Origin: Crocosphaera sp.
GTDB lineage: Bacteria > Cyanobacteriota > Cyanobacteriia > Cyanobacteriales > Microcystaceae
Direction: 5' to 3'
NCBI GenBank assembly: GCA_030066295.1
Contig: JASJBX010000008.1
Span: forward strand, 1-35,950
Length of the DNA: 35,950 nt
Below the pieces are notes generated by a model. The model did not search any database. It was given only the letters and a program-made list of their open reading frames with translations, and was not told the DNA's origin. Shown piece after piece: positions 1 to 8,677 of this stretch. Position numbers and translations under genes: made by a program. Numbering within the stretch: position 1 is the first letter of the stretch; every line of letters starts with the position of its first letter.

Positions 1-169
1 ATAGCACTACGCATTTTGGTGTTTGACATTGGCAAACTCTGAAACTCTTTTCTGGCCTACTTTTGTTCGCTAGAGCCGGAACTTCGTTAAGGAACTTTTG
101 ACTTTTGCCTTTTAACTTTCGCGTAGCGGTATAGTTTTCATCATGCTAATAATTGTCCTATTTACATGA

Positions 170-979
170 TCATTGTTTAAAATTGTTTCTCGCTTCTGAG
201 AGATTCTCTTTAAAAGTTGGGTCTTCTATATATGGAGACTGAGATAATCCTTCAACCTCTTCAATAAGATTGCTACTTTCTCGCCATCCCCCTTCAACCT
301 TTCCTAGAGCATCGAGAACACCTAGTGTTATTCGATAACTGTCGAAATTTTCTTTGATAGCTTTTGCTAAACTGTCACCAACTATTTCAGGATTTTTCGG
401 ATATAACTGAGCTAGATTTTTACGACTTTCTCTACGTCGATCTCCTTTCAAGCCTTCGATTAAACTCTCAGCTTGTATTTTAATTTGTTCATCAAGTTTT
501 TTTTGAATTTCATCAGCAGATTCTCTAGCTTTTTTAGCCTCTTCTTGCCTCCCTACTTCTTCATTTCTAGTTGCTAAATCTTGCTGTTTTTTTTCGAGAC
601 TTTTCCAGTCTTCTAGTAGAGCAATTTCTTGCTGCTCCACTTCCTTTTTCCTTTCCTCGACTGCATTTATCTGTATTTGTAAATCTTCGATATCGTCCGT
701 TAATTTTTGGGTTAATTTTGCTTCGTATTCCTTTAGCGTATTATTTAAGTCTTTATTGAAAACCTTAAATTTAAAAGCGTTATCAAGAATAAAAACCACT
801 ATCACACTTGCCACTACTATTCCTCCTATGAGGGCTTGAAGTAGTGCTGAAAAGCTCAAATGCCACCAAGGAAGGTTAAGTCGTTTATTGATTTCCTCTG
901 TTTCTGCTTTAATTCTTGCTAACTCAGCAGCCTTTAACTCTCCATCGGTGGGTACATAATCCGAATTTTCCCCGTTCAT
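170..979 (-). CDS. Membrane-anchored coiled-coil protein, function unknown
   Basis: I do not recognise a named family. The 269-residue protein has a short charged N-terminus, one hydrophobic segment at about residues 44-66, then a long Lys/Glu/Gln-rich stretch (about 75-185) with heptad-like spacing typical of a coiled coil. A smaller, less charged C-terminal part follows, ending near NNFKQ. The likely topology is a single membrane anchor with a long cytoplasmic or periplasmic rod. The start is well supported by a GGAGG ribosome-binding site 7-8 bases upstream of the ATG. It is transcribed alone, with 169 bp separating its start from the end of hisZ. Compositionally it resembles membrane-tethered structural or sensor proteins, but nothing assigns a function. 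Confidence 0.6.
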   Translation of the reverse strand: MNGENSDYVPTDGELKAAELARIKAETEEINKRLNLPWWHLSFSALLQALIGGIVVASVIVVFILDNAFKFKVFNKDLNNTLKEYEAKLTQKLTDDIEDLQIQINAVEERKKEVEQQEIALLEDWKSLEKKQQDLATRNEEVGRQEEAKKARESADEIQKKLDEQIKIQAESLIEGLKGDRRRESRKNLAQLYPKNPEIVGDSLAKAIKENFDSYRITLGVLDALGKVEGGWRESSNLIEEVEGLSQSPYIEDPTFKENLSEARNNFKQ

Positions 980-1148
980 TAGTCAACCTCCATCCAATTC
1001 CATGACGGTATATTGTTCTGGTTCCATGTTTATTATAACCTCTTCAAGAAAATCAATAACTAATTTTTTTGTTAAATAAATAGCACCATGATTTTGAAGG
1101 AGGCAAGAGATAAAAGGAAAGTAGATGAAGTTTCTAGTAGCTCCTAAC

Positions 1149-2360
1149 TCAGTTAATAATAGGTCCTTTTCCTTTTTCTATCCAAACAATGGTTTTAATT
1201 CCATTTTCTTGAGCATATTTTGTTATTTGTTCCTCATTTCGATTTTCTAAGTCAATAGTTACTCGGAGTGACTTGTCATCATCTCTGAGTTTTTGAGCAT
1301 ATTTCAAAGCTTGTATTTGGGATTCAGGGGTTTTTGCTACCACTAAGTAGTCGATTGAATTAGGCTTTTGAGGTAAAACATCGGTTGATAATAAACAACG
1401 ATGTAACGCTCCTACATTGAGGGAAAAACCAATGCCTGGAGCGGATTTATTTTGAGGATGATAGACCCCTAATAATTGATCGTAACGTCCCCCTTGTCCC
1501 AAATTTTGTAGTTGATTATTGGTCTGTCCAACGGCTTTAAAAATAATGCCTGTATAATAATCAAAGGTTTGAATTAAGCTTAAATCTAGGATTAGAGGTA
1601 GGCTTTTAACTTCGTTATAATTGACTAATTCTATTAAGGATTTTAAATTATTGAGGCAAGATTTTCCTGTTTCATCTAAGGGTAAATCTTGCACTTTTGA
1701 GAGAACGTCTTCTGGCTTTCCGCGTAAATTAAACAGTAAGGTGGCTCGTTGTTTTAATTCTTCATTAGGATAAGAAAGGTTTTCTAATTTAACAAAGTCT
1801 AAGGTGGCTAAACAATGACGGACTTCTTGTTTTAAATCATCAGGAAAGGGGGATAAAAGAGATCGCGTTAACCCGGCATCCCCTAAAATAAGATACCAGT
1901 TGGGAATCTGTAATTTTTCTAGGCAGTCAGCCACTAAAAGGAGTATTTCTGCATCCGCTAAGGTTCCCCCAGAAAAGAGTAATTCTACGCCGGCTTGATA
2001 AAATTCTAATTGTCGACCATGATGAGAGCTAGGAGGGTTACGAAAGACATTAGCCCGATAACAGAGTCGTTGCGGGTAACTGGTATCTGTCATCCGTGTT
2101 ACTGCTGCACGAGCAACGGAAGCGGTTAATTCGGGGCGCAACCCCAATGGTTCACTACTGCTATTATGAAGTTGAATCACTGTGCCATCTTCAATGGCCC
2201 CCCCGGCTTTAAGGGTGTCTAATCTTTCGATGGTGGAGGTGACAATGCGCTGATAACCCCATTGTCCGAACACTTGTTGGAGAGTATCGTTAATCCAAGC
2301 TTTCTGAACGACTTCTAAGGGAAGTAAGTCTCTTGCGCCGGCGGGTGGTTGATGAATCAT
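1149..2360 (-). CDS. hisZ: ATP phosphoribosyltransferase regulatory subunit HisZ
   Basis: HisZ is a catalytically inactive paralogue of histidyl-tRNA synthetase that pairs with short-form HisG to form the allosteric enzyme of the first step of histidine biosynthesis. The 403-residue protein begins with the class II synthetase-like motif PPAGARDLLP. It carries the motif-2-like stretch around LCYRANVFRNPP (about residues 99-110) and a GRYDQLLG segment (about 292-299) typical of HisS/HisZ. Its length fits HisZ, and it lacks a complete anticodon-binding domain. It lies only 34 bp downstream of the J-domain gene on the same strand, so the two are probably cotranscribed. A true HisS is the main alternative but is less likely from the length and the N-terminus. 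Confidence 0.88.
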   Translation of the reverse strand: MIHQPPAGARDLLPLEVVQKAWINDTLQQVFGQWGYQRIVTSTIERLDTLKAGGAIEDGTVIQLHNSSSEPLGLRPELTASVARAAVTRMTDTSYPQRLCYRANVFRNPPSSHHGRQLEFYQAGVELLFSGGTLADAEILLLVADCLEKLQIPNWYLILGDAGLTRSLLSPFPDDLKQEVRHCLATLDFVKLENLSYPNEELKQRATLLFNLRGKPEDVLSKVQDLPLDETGKSCLNNLKSLIELVNYNEVKSLPLILDLSLIQTFDYYTGIIFKAVGQTNNQLQNLGQGGRYDQLLGVYHPQNKSAPGIGFSLNVGALHRCLLSTDVLPQKPNSIDYLVVAKTPESQIQALKYAQKLRDDDKSLRVTIDLENRNEEQITKYAQENGIKTIVWIEKGKGPIIN

Positions 2361-2394
2361 AGAATTATTATTTAATTACCCCTGGATAATTTTA

Positions 2395-3324
2395 TTATTT
2401 TTTCTTGCCAAATAAACCAAAGAAACCGCCTCCCTGTGATTTGTCAGAGGATTTTGACTTATCTTCATCAGGAAGGGCTTCATCGAGTGCTTGTTTCCCT
2501 TGGATAACGATGGGATCTTGGGGATTCACTTTTCGGGCTTTATTAATGTGAATTTTCGCCATTGTGAATTGTTTTTCTTTGAGATAAGCTATTCCTAATA
2601 AACCGTGGCAGGTACTATTATTGGGATTGTCCTTCAAAGTTTCTCGTAATTCCAGAATGGCTTGAGAGAGGTTATTGCGTTCGATGTATTCTTGAGCGCG
2701 TTTTAGGGAAGTAGCAACGGCTGATTTTGTATCTTCTTTTTTCGTTTCTTTTTCCTTAGATGAAGGGGTTTTTGTGGACTGAGGTGCGGGTTTTGGTTCA
2801 GGTTTTGGCTTGGGTTTGGCTCTTGCTTTTTCTTTAACTTGTTCTCCTTGATTCAGCATTAAATAAATTAAGTTTAATTCACTAATTTGAGCAATAACCG
2901 TACAAACATTCTCTAAATGATCGTACTGATGACTGACTAAAGGGGTTAACAGTCGATGGTAAGTTAATTCCCGATCTTGACTGGTTTGTAGCAATTTTTG
3001 TGCCTCATCCGTGGCAATGGTGATGCTGCTTAATTCATCGGCTAAATTTTGGCCCATTTGAGATAAGACTAATTTATATTCGTTTCGAGAACGATCTTTG
3101 GATAAGGTTTCGTAAGCGGGGTTAACTAATTTTGATAAAATTCTGGTAGCTAGTTGTTGCGCTTCCTCGGTTTTACCATGAAAGGTGTCCGGATGGAGAA
3201 GATAAGCTATTTTTAGGTATCGTTTGCGAATTTGCCGACTATCAGCGTTGATGGGAACTCCCAAAATAGCATAGTGATCGGCTATCTCATATTTAAAAAG
3301 TCCTTGTTCTATGGGAAAAGACAT
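2395..3324 (-). CDS. J-domain protein with C-terminal TPR repeats
   Basis: The N-terminal domain (about residues 15-75) is a DnaJ J-domain with the HPD tripeptide at 44-46, needed to stimulate Hsp70 ATPase. The middle is a charged linker with a Lys-Pro repeat (about 170-185). The C-terminal third (about 205-280) reads as TPR-like helices, and the protein ends in a Gly/Phe/Lys tail (GGGFFGLFGKKK). The zinc-finger and substrate-binding domains of type I/II DnaJ are absent, so this is a class III co-chaperone that probably recruits DnaK to partners held by the TPRs. It is transcribed with hisZ (34 bp gap). Overlap with histidine metabolism is not implied. Confidence 0.8.
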   Translation of the reverse strand: MSFPIEQGLFKYEIADHYAILGVPINADSRQIRKRYLKIAYLLHPDTFHGKTEEAQQLATRILSKLVNPAYETLSKDRSRNEYKLVLSQMGQNLADELSSITIATDEAQKLLQTSQDRELTYHRLLTPLVSHQYDHLENVCTVIAQISELNLIYLMLNQGEQVKEKARAKPKPKPEPKPAPQSTKTPSSKEKETKKEDTKSAVATSLKRAQEYIERNNLSQAILELRETLKDNPNNSTCHGLLGIAYLKEKQFTMAKIHINKARKVNPQDPIVIQGKQALDEALPDEDKSKSSDKSQGGGFFGLFGKKK

Positions 3325-3608
3325 AAAATCAATCGCTTATCTCTAATATTTTAAACCTTATTTTCGGAATATTCTTCTGAAAGACAAGGGGGTAAATTAA
3401 CCATTTATTTGTGAGGATACGACAATATTTCTGTCGCGGTTTACCTAGTTTACTTTTACTTAACTTGATAGGTGTATTGTTTAATTACAATCTAGATCAA
3501 GTGGATGAAAGATTGGTTATACAGGGTCACTGCCTAGGGCTTCTTTCAGTCTATCATACCATTTTTTCTAGGGGTTTGCTAGATTTTACTCTTTGATTTG
3601 CCCATATT

Positions 3609-4439
3609 TTAAGCATAAAAAGCTTTTAGCCAAGGTAATGCTTCTGTTAAAGCTTGACTCAAGCTTTGATGAATCTTTCCATTAGTGGCTAATAAACGCC
3701 CTGTTTCTAATTTTAGGGGACTTTGATCATAAGCGGTCACTTTTCCCCCTGCTTCCTCTAGAATAATGATACCTGCTGCGATATCCCAAGGACTCAAACC
3801 CCTTTCCCAATAACCGTCTAAGCGTCCACAAGCAACGCTAACCATATCAAGGGAAGCTGATCCCCCTCGACGCACTCCTTGGGTAAGATGGGTTAAGTAA
3901 CAAAATTCGGGATAGTTAGTGTCTTTGGTTTCACGGCGATCGTAAGCAAATCCGGTTACTAATAAACTGTTACTTAAGTCACTGGTTTGTGAGACTCGGA
4001 TGGGGCGATAATTGAGGGTAGCACCCAGTCCTTTGGCCGCTCTAAATAACTCTTTATTAAAGGGATTATACACTGCACCGACGATGGGTTTGCCTTGCCA
4101 TAATAAGCCCACAGAAACGGCTGACGCGGGGTATCCGTGAGCATAATTAGTGGTTCCATCTAAAGGGTCAATTGCCCATAAATAATCACTATTATTTTCT
4201 CCTATCTTACCGGATTCCTCGGCTAAAATTTGATGATGGGGAACTCGACGTTTAAGAATATTTAAGACAGTTATTTCTGCTTTTTTATCTGCTTCTGTGA
4301 CCAAATCCCCTGGACGGCCTTTTTCTTCTATTTTCTCTAATTTATCCACCAAATTTTCTAAAATAACGCCGGCTGTCATCACGGCTTCGGTGGCTACATC
4401 TAGAAAGATTTCTAGTTCTTTTTGATTAGGAAATTCCAT
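3609..4439 (-). CDS. Inositol monophosphatase family protein (SuhB-like)
   Basis: This is a Mg2+-dependent phosphomonoesterase of the inositol monophosphatase/FBPase superfamily. The 276-residue protein shows the metal-binding signatures: Glu-Glu at about residues 74-75 (ILAEESG), the DPLDGT motif at 91-96, and the C-terminal WDIAAG motif followed by EEAGG. Family members dephosphorylate inositol-1-phosphate, histidinol phosphate, PAP or sugar phosphates, and the sequence alone does not say which. The proximity of hisZ makes a histidinol-phosphatase role conceivable, but the two are not in one tight operon. The ATG start gives a normal family N-terminus. Confidence 0.85.
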   Translation of the reverse strand: MEFPNQKELEIFLDVATEAVMTAGVILENLVDKLEKIEEKGRPGDLVTEADKKAEITVLNILKRRVPHHQILAEESGKIGENNSDYLWAIDPLDGTTNYAHGYPASAVSVGLLWQGKPIVGAVYNPFNKELFRAAKGLGATLNYRPIRVSQTSDLSNSLLVTGFAYDRRETKDTNYPEFCYLTHLTQGVRRGGSASLDMVSVACGRLDGYWERGLSPWDIAAGIIILEEAGGKVTAYDQSPLKLETGRLLATNGKIHQSLSQALTEALPWLKAFYA

Positions 4440-4525
4440 GTATATTTTTGGGATTACAGGTGCTATCTCTATTATTCCTTATAATTGAAAAATTGAAAAT
4501 AGTTTCTATAATTTTACTGATTTTC

Positions 4526-4551
4526 TAGGGGCTAATAATACTAAGCCCCTA
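4526..4551. repeat. Palindromic element, copy 1 of a dispersed pair
   Basis: An 8-bp perfect stem (TAGGGGCT at 4526-4533, AGCCCCTA at 4544-4551) surrounds a 10-base loop between the ferredoxin and the phosphatase gene. Read on the minus strand it closely matches the hairpin at 10234-10264, including loop bases (TATTATTA). That suggests a dispersed palindromic repeat rather than a simple terminator. It has no clear T-tract on either side. Confidence 0.6.
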
Positions 4552-4580
4552 CTCCATTTTTATTAATCACTTCTTAATGT

Positions 4581-4949
4581 TTAATCGTCCTCTACAGGAA
4601 AGCCAAACTTAACTTTGCCTTTGCCAAAATAGCGACCAAATTGTAGTTCATACACTTCGTCTTCGTCTTGGGTTTCTACTTCTAAGTCTGATTTAGCATA
4701 ACTTACACATAATAGGGCGTAACCTTTGTCTTTAAGTTCAGGAGACAATCCTACCGCTTCAGGTTGATCAACTTCTCCGGATAAAATACGAACGGCACAA
4801 CTGGTACAAGCCCCATTACGACAGGAAAAAGGGAGTTGATAACCTTGATCTTCAGCACTGTGGAGAATATAGCGATCATCAGGGACTTGTAGGGTATATT
4901 CTTTATTAACTTGACGATGATGGATGCGAATGGTGTGATAACGACTCAT
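4581..4949 (-). CDS. Plant-type [2Fe-2S] ferredoxin with C-terminal extension
   Basis: The cluster ligands are visible as Cys43, Cys48, Cys51 (CRNGACTSC) and Cys81 (LLCVSY), the C-x4-C-x2-C-x29-C spacing of photosynthetic-type ferredoxins. The protein is 122 residues, about 25 longer than PetF, with a C-terminal tail (about 95-122) of alternating acidic and aromatic/basic residues. This belongs to the accessory ferredoxins of cyanobacteria rather than the main PSI acceptor, and it likely serves a specialised redox partner. It is divergent from the HTH gene at 5208 across a 258-bp AT-rich intergenic region. Confidence 0.9.
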   Translation of the reverse strand: MSRYHTIRIHHRQVNKEYTLQVPDDRYILHSAEDQGYQLPFSCRNGACTSCAVRILSGEVDQPEAVGLSPELKDKGYALLCVSYAKSDLEVETQDEDEVYELQFGRYFGKGKVKFGFPVEDD

Positions 4950-5207
4950 GGGGAAATTCTGGAGTAATCAACTCTTATTATAAACTTTTTTCAAAGTTTA
5001 AGGGAAAATTATTCTAAGTTTAAAACAAAAATTTTTTTGCTCTTGATTAAGCAATTTCTAGGATATTTTTTTAAGATTTTCTTAAGCTCCGTTAATTAGA
5101 ACTTAAGTTTTTTCCTTAAAACCTTAAACTTGGGTTGTATCATTGATTTTTTTGAGTATAGTTTTCATCAGAGTCTATTTGGAGTGTGAATAAGGAGTGC
5201 AAATTCT

Positions 5208-5732
5208 GTGACCTTCAAGGCAACTGAGATAAAAATAAATCACTTAACCTCATTCCAGAGGAAACTACTAGAAGAGAATCTTGAAAAAGAACAAGATCAC
5301 AAGTATCGTCAACGAATTGAAATTATGCTTTTGTTTGATGAAGGAAAAAGTCAAACGGAAATTTGTCAATTATTAGGCTGTTGTCAGGCCACTGCACGGC
5401 ATTGGATCATGATGGCAAAAAGTGGTCAGGCTCATCGTTGGAATGATAGAAAAATTGGTCGTCCTAAAAGAGTTAATGATGCCTATTTAGGACGATTAAA
5501 AGAATTAGTTAATCATAGTCCCCGTGACTATGGCTATGCTTTTAGACGATGGACAGCAGAATGGTTAAGCCGTCATTTAGCCAAAGAATTTAATATCAAA
5601 GTAAGCGATCGCTATATTAATCAGCTTCTCAAACAAATGGGTTTATCCACCAAATCTAAAACCCAGAAAACTGAAAACAATTACTCGGTTGTTTCCCATC
5701 AGAGAAGCATCTGTATTCAAGATTTATCTTGA
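5208..5732 (+). CDS. HTH protein resembling an IS630 transposase N-terminus
   Basis: The 174-residue protein has two helix-turn-helix-like regions. One lies around residues 45-70 (GKSQTEICQLLGCCQATARHW) and a winged-helix-like segment at about 95-150 ends at YINQLLKQMGLSTKS. This arrangement resembles the DNA-binding N-terminus of IS630-type transposases, but the DDE catalytic part is absent. The start is GTG at 5208 with AAGGAG 10 bases upstream. It lies 62 bp ahead of the C39 exporter on the same strand, so a role as a regulator of that operon, derived from a transposase, is plausible. A truncated transposase is the alternative. There are no terminal repeats nearby, which favours a domesticated gene. 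Confidence 0.65.
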   Translation: MTFKATEIKINHLTSFQRKLLEENLEKEQDHKYRQRIEIMLLFDEGKSQTEICQLLGCCQATARHWIMMAKSGQAHRWNDRKIGRPKRVNDAYLGRLKELVNHSPRDYGYAFRRWTAEWLSRHLAKEFNIKVSDRYINQLLKQMGLSTKSKTQKTENNYSVVSHQRSICIQDLS

Positions 5733-5794
5733 AAACGACCCAATCAATCAGAACAATTATTATCCTTTAAGTTACCGAAAGCTGAATAAAAATC

Positions 5795-8506
5795 ATGGTA
5801 CAGATTAATAACACTGTTATCTCCCGTAACCAAATTAATGAAGTATTAGGCGTTACTTTATCTGAAAAAGAATTTTCTCATTTACAACAACAAATTAAAT
5901 TCATTAAACCATCGGTGGGCTTATTCTGGGAAACCACAAATGCAGAAGCAGGGATTTATATTGTGGTTAAAGGGAAGTCTAGGTTAGTAAACCAAGACAA
6001 TGAGAAAATCTGCACCTTAGAAGTAGGCGATACCTTTGGAGAATGTCGATTTTTTCCCGATAAAACCTTTGAATTCTATGGCGTAAGGGCTGCTTTAAAA
6101 ACTCAATTGTGTTATCTTTCTCCTGAGTTATTATTTCCTTTAATTCGCCAATATCCTCAAATTAGAGAACATTTTTATCAACAAGCTCAAAAACGGAATA
6201 ATCAATTAAATCCTACCACTTCGGTACAAAAAACCATTGATCTTGCTCTAAATTTACCCCCAGAAAAATCCACACCTAAATCAGAAAAAATAGTCAAGAA
6301 AGCTTATTTCCCCAGTCCCACTCAAAGAGTCGGTCATTTGTTACAAAAGGTGTGGCGACGCTATCCTTTTTATCTTCAACAAAGTGCGTCAGATTGTGGG
6401 GCTGCTTGTTTAGCTATGATCGCCCGTTATTGGGGCAAAAAACTAAGTATTAATCGTCTGAGAGATATGGCTAATGTTGATAGAAATGGAGCATCTTTAA
6501 GAGGACTTTGTCATAGTGCAGAAAGCATCGGTTTTACCACTCGTCCGGTTAAAGCGAGTTTAGACAAACTAGCAGAACAACAATTACCGGCCATTGCTCA
6601 TTGGGAAGGTAAACATTACATTGTTGTTTATGAAATTACCAAGAAACAGGTGGTTATTGCTGATCCGGGTATTGGACAAAAAACCATCACTCACCAGGAA
6701 TTTAAAGAAAAATGGACGGGTTACACCCTGTTATTAAAACCGACAGTTACTTTAAAAGATACCAAAGAAAGTACAACTCCTTTTTGGCAATTTTTTGAAT
6801 TGATGAAACCTCACGGTTTAGTCATTTTTGAAATCTTTATTGCTTCTTTATTTATCCAAATTTTCGGACTCATTACCCCTATTTTTACTCAATTAATTTT
6901 AGACCGAGTGGTCGTACAACGGTCAGGGGTTACCCTACTGGCGGTAGGATTGGGATTGATTATTTTTGGCTTATTTAGAGTGGCAATGATGGGGTTACGT
7001 CAGTATTTATTGGATCATACGGCTAATAAAATTGACATCACTTTAATTGTGGCATTTATTAACCATACATTGCGCTTACCTTTGGGCTTTTTTGAGTCTC
7101 GTTATGTGGGAGATATTATCTCTCGTGTCCAAGAAAATCGGAAAATACGACAATTTTTAACAGGGGAAGCTTTATCAATTCTTCTCGATTTAATCACCGT
7201 TTTTATCTATGTAGGGTTGATGTGGTGGTATAGCTGGAAAATGGCACTGCTTTGTTTAGCCATTGTTCCGCCTTTTGCCATTCTTGCTTTAGTTGCCACC
7301 CCTTTTTTAAAGCGAATCTCTCGGGAAATTTTCGGGGAAATGGTCAAAGAACAAAGCTATTTAATCGAAACTTTAAGTGGTATTCGTACGGTTAAATCCA
7401 GCGCGGTTGAAAGAAGTGTTCGTTGGCATTGGGAAGAACTATTATATAAGGAAATTACCACACAATTTTCTGGTCAAATTATTGGCAACCGGCTACAAAT
7501 TTTTAGTAATACCATTGAAGCTTTGGCAACCACTGGATTACTTTGGTATGGGGCTTGGTTAGTGATTCAAAATGAGTTAACCATTGGTCAATTGGTTGCT
7601 TTTAATATGTTGTTTGGTAATGTGATTCGCCCGTTTCAAAGATTAACAGTCTTGTGGGAACAACTACAAGAAGTGGTGATTGCTGTAGAAAGACTTAATG
7701 ATGTACTTGACTACGAACCCGAAGAAGATTTACAACAACAATCGCGACAAATATTACCTAGAATTGAAGGCAATATTCGCTTTGATAATGTTACCTTTCG
7801 TTATCATCCAGAAAGTGATATCAATGTGCTGGAAAACCTTAACTTTGAGATAAAACCGGGTCAAACAGTTGCCTTAGTGGGACGGAGTGGTTCAGGAAAG
7901 ACCACTATTTCTAAACTAGTTTTAGGGTTGTATCCTGCTACTGATGGAAAAGTCTTAATTGATGGACAAGATATTAACAGTTTATCTCTGAGTTCTTTGC
8001 GACAACAAATAGGAGTGGTAGACCAAGATACCTTTCTTTTTGGGGGAACAATTCGAGATAATATTGCCTTAGCCCATCCTGATTCTACCCTAGCAGAAGT
8101 CATGGAAGCGGCTAAATTAGCAGGGGCCCATGAATTCATTGAAAAATTACCCATGGGATACGAAACCCAAATCGGAGAAGGGGGAGGAATGTTATCAGGA
8201 GGACAACGGCAAAGGTTAGCCATTGCCCGTGGTTTATTAGGCAATCCTCGTCTCTTAATTTTAGATGAAGCGACATCTCATTTAGATGCAGAATCTGAGC
8301 GAATTATTCAGACTAATTTAAACTCAATTCTCCATCATCAAACCACTTTAGTGATTGCCCATCGTCTTTCTACTGTACGCAAAGCCGACTTAATTTTAGT
8401 GTTGGATAGGGGGGTTTTAATTGAGAGTGGAACCCATGAAGAATTAATGGCCAAACGAGGACATTATTATTACCTAAATCAACAGCAATTAGATGTAACT
8501 CCTTAG
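5795..8506 (+). CDS. Peptidase-containing ABC exporter with CRP-like N-terminal domain
   Basis: A 903-residue fused exporter. Residues about 1-135 resemble a cyclic-nucleotide-binding (CRP-like) beta-roll (VGDTFGECRFF). Residues about 190-315 are a C39 cysteine peptidase with Cys201 (SDCGAACLAMI), His274 (KHYIVVYE) and Asp290 (ADPGIG). Transmembrane helices follow at about 335-620. The ATPase has Walker A GRSGSGKTT, signature LSGGQRQRLAIARG and Walker B LLILDEATSHLD. C39 exporters cut leader peptides after a Gly-Gly pair and export the remainder through the inner membrane with an HlyD-type adaptor. The peptidase triad looks intact, so processing is expected. Downstream hlyD and the two GG peptides (12183-12679) fit as partners. 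Confidence 0.92.
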   Translation: MVQINNTVISRNQINEVLGVTLSEKEFSHLQQQIKFIKPSVGLFWETTNAEAGIYIVVKGKSRLVNQDNEKICTLEVGDTFGECRFFPDKTFEFYGVRAALKTQLCYLSPELLFPLIRQYPQIREHFYQQAQKRNNQLNPTTSVQKTIDLALNLPPEKSTPKSEKIVKKAYFPSPTQRVGHLLQKVWRRYPFYLQQSASDCGAACLAMIARYWGKKLSINRLRDMANVDRNGASLRGLCHSAESIGFTTRPVKASLDKLAEQQLPAIAHWEGKHYIVVYEITKKQVVIADPGIGQKTITHQEFKEKWTGYTLLLKPTVTLKDTKESTTPFWQFFELMKPHGLVIFEIFIASLFIQIFGLITPIFTQLILDRVVVQRSGVTLLAVGLGLIIFGLFRVAMMGLRQYLLDHTANKIDITLIVAFINHTLRLPLGFFESRYVGDIISRVQENRKIRQFLTGEALSILLDLITVFIYVGLMWWYSWKMALLCLAIVPPFAILALVATPFLKRISREIFGEMVKEQSYLIETLSGIRTVKSSAVERSVRWHWEELLYKEITTQFSGQIIGNRLQIFSNTIEALATTGLLWYGAWLVIQNELTIGQLVAFNMLFGNVIRPFQRLTVLWEQLQEVVIAVERLNDVLDYEPEEDLQQQSRQILPRIEGNIRFDNVTFRYHPESDINVLENLNFEIKPGQTVALVGRSGSGKTTISKLVLGLYPATDGKVLIDGQDINSLSLSSLRQQIGVVDQDTFLFGGTIRDNIALAHPDSTLAEVMEAAKLAGAHEFIEKLPMGYETQIGEGGGMLSGGQRQRLAIARGLLGNPRLLILDEATSHLDAESERIIQTNLNSILHHQTTLVIAHRLSTVRKADLILVLDRGVLIESGTHEELMAKRGHYYYLNQQQLDVTP

Positions 8507-8677
8507 AAAAATCTGACTAAGGGGCGTTTAGAAGGATATTAAACAATGGTAAGGTGGACAAAGTAAACTTAATCTAAACTAAATCATAAAATTGAGAATT
8601 TTTACCCACCCTACAACGACAACTCAAACAACTTAATCTTAATCGTTGACAATTTATCAATTTTTTGGACTAAAACT

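Noticed and set aside
1-169. Possible repeat (TTTTGACTTTTG-like) at the left edge
   Set aside because: The stretch is short and imperfect and may be cut by the window edge, so I cannot support a repeat or gene.
571-759. Plus-strand frame inside the coiled-coil gene
   Set aside because: It is antisense to a gene with a strong start signal and has low-complexity composition, so it is a shadow frame.
3411-3596. Open frame of 61 codons on the plus strand
   Set aside because: It lies between two minus-strand genes, has no clear ribosome-binding site, an odd hydrophobic/Leu-rich composition and no family resemblance. It is probably chance.
5018-5130. TTAAG-rich palindromes before the HTH gene
   Set aside because: They consist of common TTAAG/CTTAA motifs in very AT-rich DNA with no convincing operator symmetry.
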